Positions 15,242-17,794 of a stretch of DNA of 17,794 bases are shown here, piece by piece; position 1 is the first letter of the stretch; each line of letters starts with the position of its first letter. The stretch covers positions 1 to 17,794 of the forward strand of contig JAKZSU010000099.1 of NCBI GenBank assembly GCA_047517485.1. The letters are read 5' to 3'. Origin of the DNA: JAKZSU01 sp047517485. GTDB taxonomy: Bacteria; Pseudomonadota; Alphaproteobacteria; UBA7887. The translations under genes and the position numbers were made by a program. Under the pieces are notes generated by a model. It made no database searches. It had not been told where the DNA came from and saw nothing but the letters and a program-made list of their open reading frames with translations.

Positions 15242-15766
15242 TCAGTTGTCCTCGATATAGCCGTCTTCGGTAAGCGCGCCGCCGTATTGCTTGGCGCGCT
15301 CGGTCAGCTTTTCGTGCCACGTCACGCGGCCGCCGTCATGGCCGCCGACGATAGCCATCGCGACCACCGTGTGGTCGTCGTCGTTGCGAAAGCCGCGCAT
15401 GATGCCGATCGGCACCGAACAAGTGTCCCATTCGTCCAACGTCACCTCGTTCTCGCCGTCGTCGCCCCAGATGATGGTGAACTTGCCGTTGAGCGGAATG
15501 AACACTTCCTCGGTGGTGTGCGAATGCAGGCCGGCGCCCTGGCCGGGCTCGAGGCGGATCAGACCGACGCTGAAACAATGTTCGCTGGCGATCGCCGGCG
15601 CCATGTCCGGATCTTCCATCACGGATTCGCCGATCACGCTCATGATGTCGCGCTCGAATTCCGGAATTATCGTATCGAGGAACGCGTGCGGGAACGGTTT
15701 GAGCGACTTGTAGCGCGCAACCCGCGTGGTGAGCATTTCTTCCTTGGTAACGACTGGCGCGACCAT
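15242..15766 (-). CDS. Cupin-domain protein, intact tandem copy
   Basis: 174 residues, a single cupin barrel. Motif 1 is GLHSHTTEEVFIPLNG (near 82-97) with the metal-binding His and Glu residues. Motif 2 is the region around DTCSVPIGIMRGFRN and DDHTVVAMAIVGG. Such small cupins are metal-dependent enzymes or ligand-binding proteins; the reaction cannot be inferred. I chose ATG 15766 because GGGGAG lies 6 bases upstream and the sister gene starts at the matching place; the open frame upstream to 15838 has no support. It is about 70 percent identical by eye to the disrupted copy just downstream. It is first in a two-gene unit that diverges from the SMP-30 gene. Confidence 0.88.
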   Translation of the reverse strand: MVAPVVTKEEMLTTRVARYKSLKPFPHAFLDTIIPEFERDIMSVIGESVMEDPDMAPAIASEHCFSVGLIRLEPGQGAGLHSHTTEEVFIPLNGKFTIIWGDDGENEVTLDEWDTCSVPIGIMRGFRNDDDHTVVAMAIVGGHDGGRVTWHEKLTERAKQYGGALTEDGYIEDN

Positions 15767-15797
15767 GATTTTCTCCCCAATGACATGAACTGACCTG

Positions 15798-15828
15798 TTT
15801 ATACCGCCATCAATAAAGCAGGCTTTAT
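15798..15828 (-). promoter_or_regulatory. Cupin promoter/operator candidate
   Basis: A perfect inverted repeat ATAAAGC-AG-GCTTTAT occupies 15813-15828. On the minus strand TATAAA (15803-15798), a good -10 box, lies 9 bases beyond it, and the -35 position would fall inside the palindrome with no good -35 consensus. This arrangement suits a regulator-controlled promoter for the cupins, possibly shared with the divergent SMP-30 gene. Predicted from sequence only. Confidence 0.4.
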
Positions 15829-15919
15829 CCATGAGCAAGTTGGCGGGGGTTACATTTTTCTAGAATGCCACCACCGTCGCGCGCGGTCACCGGGGAGTCG
15901 CGAAAGTCGAACGAGACCA

Positions 15920-16834
15920 ATGACAATCAACATCGAATGCGTGCTCGAGTGCGGCAATCATCTCGGCGAAGGCCCGGTCTGGGATGTCGAGGAAGGCCGG
16001 CTCTATTGGGTCGACGGAACCGGGCGACGGGTCGGCAATCCATCAATCTGGCGGCTCGATCCGAAAGGCGGCAAGGTCGAAAACTGGTCGCTCGACCACG
16101 ACGTCGGCGCCCTGGCGTTGCGCAAGGACGGTGGCGCGGTGCTCGCCCTCGACGACGGATTTTATTTTTTCGATTTCGCCAGCGGCAAGCTCGATCTGAT
16201 CACCTTGATCGAGGCGGATCAGCCGCGCACCCGGCTCAACGACGGCAAGTGCGATCGCCGCGGTCGGTTCTTCGCCGGCGGCATGGACGACAAGGAAGAA
16301 TTCAAGATCTGCGGGCTGTGGCGCCTCGATGCCGATCTCTCCACCACCAAGGTCGACGACGGCATCATCTGTTCCAACGGGCCGTGCTGGAGCCCCGACG
16401 ATACGAAATTCTATTTCGCCGATACCTTCCAGGAGGAGTTCTGGGTCTACGACTACGATATCGAGACCGGCACCCCCTCCAACAAGCGGGTGTTCGCGAC
16501 CACCAATGACGACGCGGGAGTCGCCGACGGCTCGACGGTCGACGCCGAGGGCTGCATGTGGAACGCCCAGGTGATCGGCGGCGACCTGGTGCGCTACACC
16601 CCGGACGGCGAGGTCGAGCGCCGCATCGGCATGCCGGTACGCAATCTCACCAGCGTCAATTTCGGCGGCGACAATCTCGACGAGATCTACGTGACCTCGA
16701 TGGCGCGGGTCAAACACCCGGCGGTGCACGACCGCTTCGCCGCCGAGGTCAAACCGCAATATCTCGCCGGTAGCCTGTTTCGCATCACCGGGCTGGGAAT
16801 TCAGGGTGTGCCGGAGCCGCGTTTCGCGGGTTAA
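15920..16834 (+). CDS. SMP-30/gluconolactonase-family lactonase
   Basis: 304 residues, the usual length of six-bladed beta-propeller lactonases that hydrolyse sugar or other lactones using one divalent metal. Expected ligands are visible: E17 in LGEGPVWD, N153 in SNGPCWSPD and D203 in ADGSTVDAEG. The substrate-side residues are in TRLNDGKCDRRGRF (103-116, including R104 and N107). The C-terminus GVPEPRFAG is the family's normal end, so the gene is complete even though a MITE-like element begins at its last stop-codon base. The ribosome site is weak (GAG 6 bases before ATG 15920). The protein is cytoplasmic with no signal peptide. It probably opens a lactone formed in the neighbouring oxidative pathway (inference). 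Confidence 0.93.
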   Translation: MTINIECVLECGNHLGEGPVWDVEEGRLYWVDGTGRRVGNPSIWRLDPKGGKVENWSLDHDVGALALRKDGGAVLALDDGFYFFDFASGKLDLITLIEADQPRTRLNDGKCDRRGRFFAGGMDDKEEFKICGLWRLDADLSTTKVDDGIICSNGPCWSPDDTKFYFADTFQEEFWVYDYDIETGTPSNKRVFATTNDDAGVADGSTVDAEGCMWNAQVIGGDLVRYTPDGEVERRIGMPVRNLTSVNFGGDNLDEIYVTSMARVKHPAVHDRFAAEVKPQYLAGSLFRITGLGIQGVPEPRFAG

Positions 16835-16865
16835 TACCAGCTTGCAGTGATTATGACTCATTTGA
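16834..16865 (+). repeat. Left terminal inverted repeat of MITE-like element
   Basis: 32 bases, starting at the last base of the SMP-30 gene's TAA stop. It matches the complement of 17066-17097 with one mismatch (T versus C in GACTCATTTGA). Confidence 0.8.
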
Positions 16866-17065
16866 TGGCCCACATCGGCACACCGGGTAGGCGCGACTCG
16901 CGGCGCGATGGGTGTCCATCGGGCAAGCGGCGCAACGCATCCGGTGTGCCGAGGTGGGCCACCGGAGGCCGGGTGCTTTTCGCCGCCGGCGGCGTCGCGG
17001 GCCACTTGACGTGGGGTCGCACGACGGCGCGCCCCGCTCCTATCCGGCGGCAAAAATCATCCCGG

Positions 17066-17097
17066 TCAAATGGGTCATAATCACTGCAAGCTGGTAT
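17066..17097 (-). repeat. Right terminal inverted repeat of MITE-like element
   Basis: Partner of 16834-16865. It ends 30 bases before the start of the alpha/beta hydrolase gene. Confidence 0.8.
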
Positions 17098-17127
17098 AAC
17101 CGCGCACCAACATTCGAGGGGACAGAA

Positions 17128-17679
17128 ATGGAAAAAATCAACGGCAAAAAGTTGGCGGTGGAAACCCAGGGCGACGGCGACGCCGTGATCATGGTGCACG
17201 GGCTCGGCGGGACGTCGAATACCTATTGGCCGCAAGTCGCGACCTTGGCCAAAACCTTCACCGTGATCCGCCCGGATCTCGAAGGATCGGGGCGCTCGCC
17301 GGTCAAGGGCAAGCTGTCGATCGCCGGGTTTGTCAGCGATCTGTTGGCGCTGATGAAGGCGCGCGATATCAAGTCGGCGCATTTTGTCGGCCATTCGATG
17401 GGCACCGTGGTCTGCCAGCACATAGCGGCGAAGAACCCGACCCAGGTGAAAAGCCTGGCACTGCTCGGCCCGCTCGCGGCACCGCCGACCCCGGCGCGCC
17501 AAGCCTTGAAAGACCGCGCGGCGGCGGCGCGCGCCAACGGCATGGCGCCGATCGCCGATGCCATGGTCGGGGTTTCGATTTCGGCATCGACGCGGGCGCA
17601 TCGCCCCGAGGTGGCGGCGATGGTGCGCGAAATCCTGATGCGCCAGGACGCCGAAGTGAGAACGGCGGTGACAAATTAG
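17128..17679 (+). CDS. Alpha/beta hydrolase, C-terminus lost to IS21-like insertion
   Basis: 183 residues as read; family members have about 250-280. HGLGG at 24-28 (oxyanion hole) and GHSMG at 88-92 with nucleophile S90 are present. Native sequence runs to about residue 176 (LMRQDAE) and then changes to VRTAVTN and a stop, because IS DNA begins near 17657. The cap domain is cut and the catalytic Asp and His are absent, so the product should be inactive: effectively a pseudogene. The start ATG 17128 has GAGGGG 6 bases upstream. Only 30 bases separate it from the MITE-like element, so its promoter is either inside that element or it was read through from the SMP-30 gene. In the intact pathway it may have hydrolysed an ester, lactone or enol-lactone. 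Confidence 0.85.
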   Translation: MEKINGKKLAVETQGDGDAVIMVHGLGGTSNTYWPQVATLAKTFTVIRPDLEGSGRSPVKGKLSIAGFVSDLLALMKARDIKSAHFVGHSMGTVVCQHIAAKNPTQVKSLALLGPLAAPPTPARQALKDRAAAARANGMAPIADAMVGVSISASTRAHRPEVAAMVREILMRQDAEVRTAVTN

Positions 17680-17794
17680 TCCACGGAAGCGGCGGGATTT
17701 CCCAGCCGCGGGCGGAGTAAAACTCTGCCACCTGTAGCCTTCGATCTTTTTTGAGATGGAAGGCGGGAGGATGTACACCGTGGACCTATATCTG
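17657..17794 (+). mobile_element. Left end of an IS21-like insertion sequence (continues past window)
   Basis: Homology of the hydrolase breaks off at 17656. The new sequence begins TGAGAACGG, a TG start fitting many IS ends, and leads 114 bases later to a reading frame with the N-terminus typical of IS21-family IstA. The right end lies outside the window, so the exact border and family are provisional. Confidence 0.6.
17771..17794 (+). CDS. istA: IS21-family transposase IstA, N-terminal eight codons
   Basis: ATG 17771 gives MYTVDLYL to the window edge. Many IstA transposases start MYTVDLYxR, before their helix-turn-helix and DDE domains. GGAAGG lies about 7 bases upstream within GGAAGGCGGGAGG. 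Only eight residues are visible, so the call rests on this N-terminus and on the IS-like disruption of the hydrolase just before it. Confidence 0.5.

Larger units (their letters stand above)
16834..17097. mobile_element. MITE-like foldback element with 32-bp terminal inverted repeats
   Basis: 264 bp with terminal inverted repeats at 16834-16865 and 17066-17097, identical except at one position; both read ATACCAGCTTGCAGTGATTA from the outside. Inside are two more inverted repeat pairs: 16867-16886 with 16941-16960 (20 bp, one mismatch) and about 16969-16989 with 17044-17065 (imperfect). The whole unit can fold into a three-way junction. It contains no credible ORF, as expected for a non-autonomous element. 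A clear target duplication is not seen. Confidence 0.75.

Noticed and set aside
1..17794. CRISPR arrays, tRNA, rRNA genes, replication origin
   Set aside because: I looked for spaced repeats and structural RNA signatures and saw none.

Overview
The window is GC-rich chromosomal DNA with the codon use and gene content of a Proteobacterium, most likely an alphaproteobacterium (inference from gene style only; no rRNA or tRNA is present). It falls into two parts. Positions 1-5350 are a mobile, eroded accessory region. Positions 5350-17660 are a metabolic island, which ends where another insertion sequence (IS) begins.

Left part, minus strand. A 233-residue protein of unknown function (870-169) lies downstream of an AT-rich gene (2698-1097). 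That gene encodes an ABC/SMC-type ATPase fused to an OLD/DUF4435-like TOPRIM nuclease domain, so it is a probable anti-phage effector resembling a single-chain PARIS or OLD protein. A complete IS3-family element (2707-4044) sits 8 bases upstream of its start codon. The other end of the IS cuts off a membrane-anchored coiled-coil protein (4899-4042), whose stop codon is the first three bases of the IS. No target duplication is visible, so an IS-adjacent deletion is likely. The next 450 bases hold no convincing gene, only what looks like a decayed amidohydrolase tail.

Central part. Two adjacent minus-strand units run from 13302 to 5358. The first encodes a three-subunit molybdenum hydroxylase of the xanthine dehydrogenase/CoxMSL type (FAD, 2Fe-2S and molybdopterin subunits). 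Its active-site loop is not that of CO dehydrogenase. A strong intrinsic terminator separates it from the second unit: a HyuA/HyuB hydantoinase/oxoprolinase/carboxylase-type pair and a 64-residue zinc-ribbon protein. A promoter-like site with an operator-like palindrome lies between the terminator and hyuA. A cobalamin-independent methionine-synthase-like methyltransferase is transcribed divergently from coxM.

Right part. Two tandem cupin genes (minus strand) are diverged paralogues. The downstream copy carries an in-frame TGA where its sister has Trp, so it is a fresh pseudogene or a sequence error. Divergent from them is an SMP-30/gluconolactonase-family hydrolase, followed immediately by a 264-bp MITE-like foldback element with 32-bp terminal inverted repeats and two nested internal stems. 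Last comes an alpha/beta hydrolase truncated by an IS21-like element, whose transposase start lies at the window edge.

Taken together, the oxidative hydroxylase, ATP-dependent amidase/carboxylase, lactonase, cupins, methyltransferase and hydrolase look like a catabolic cluster for a cyclic amide, lactone or N-heterocyclic compound. The substrate cannot be read from the sequence. The two inactivated genes at the right end suggest the pathway is eroding at its edge.
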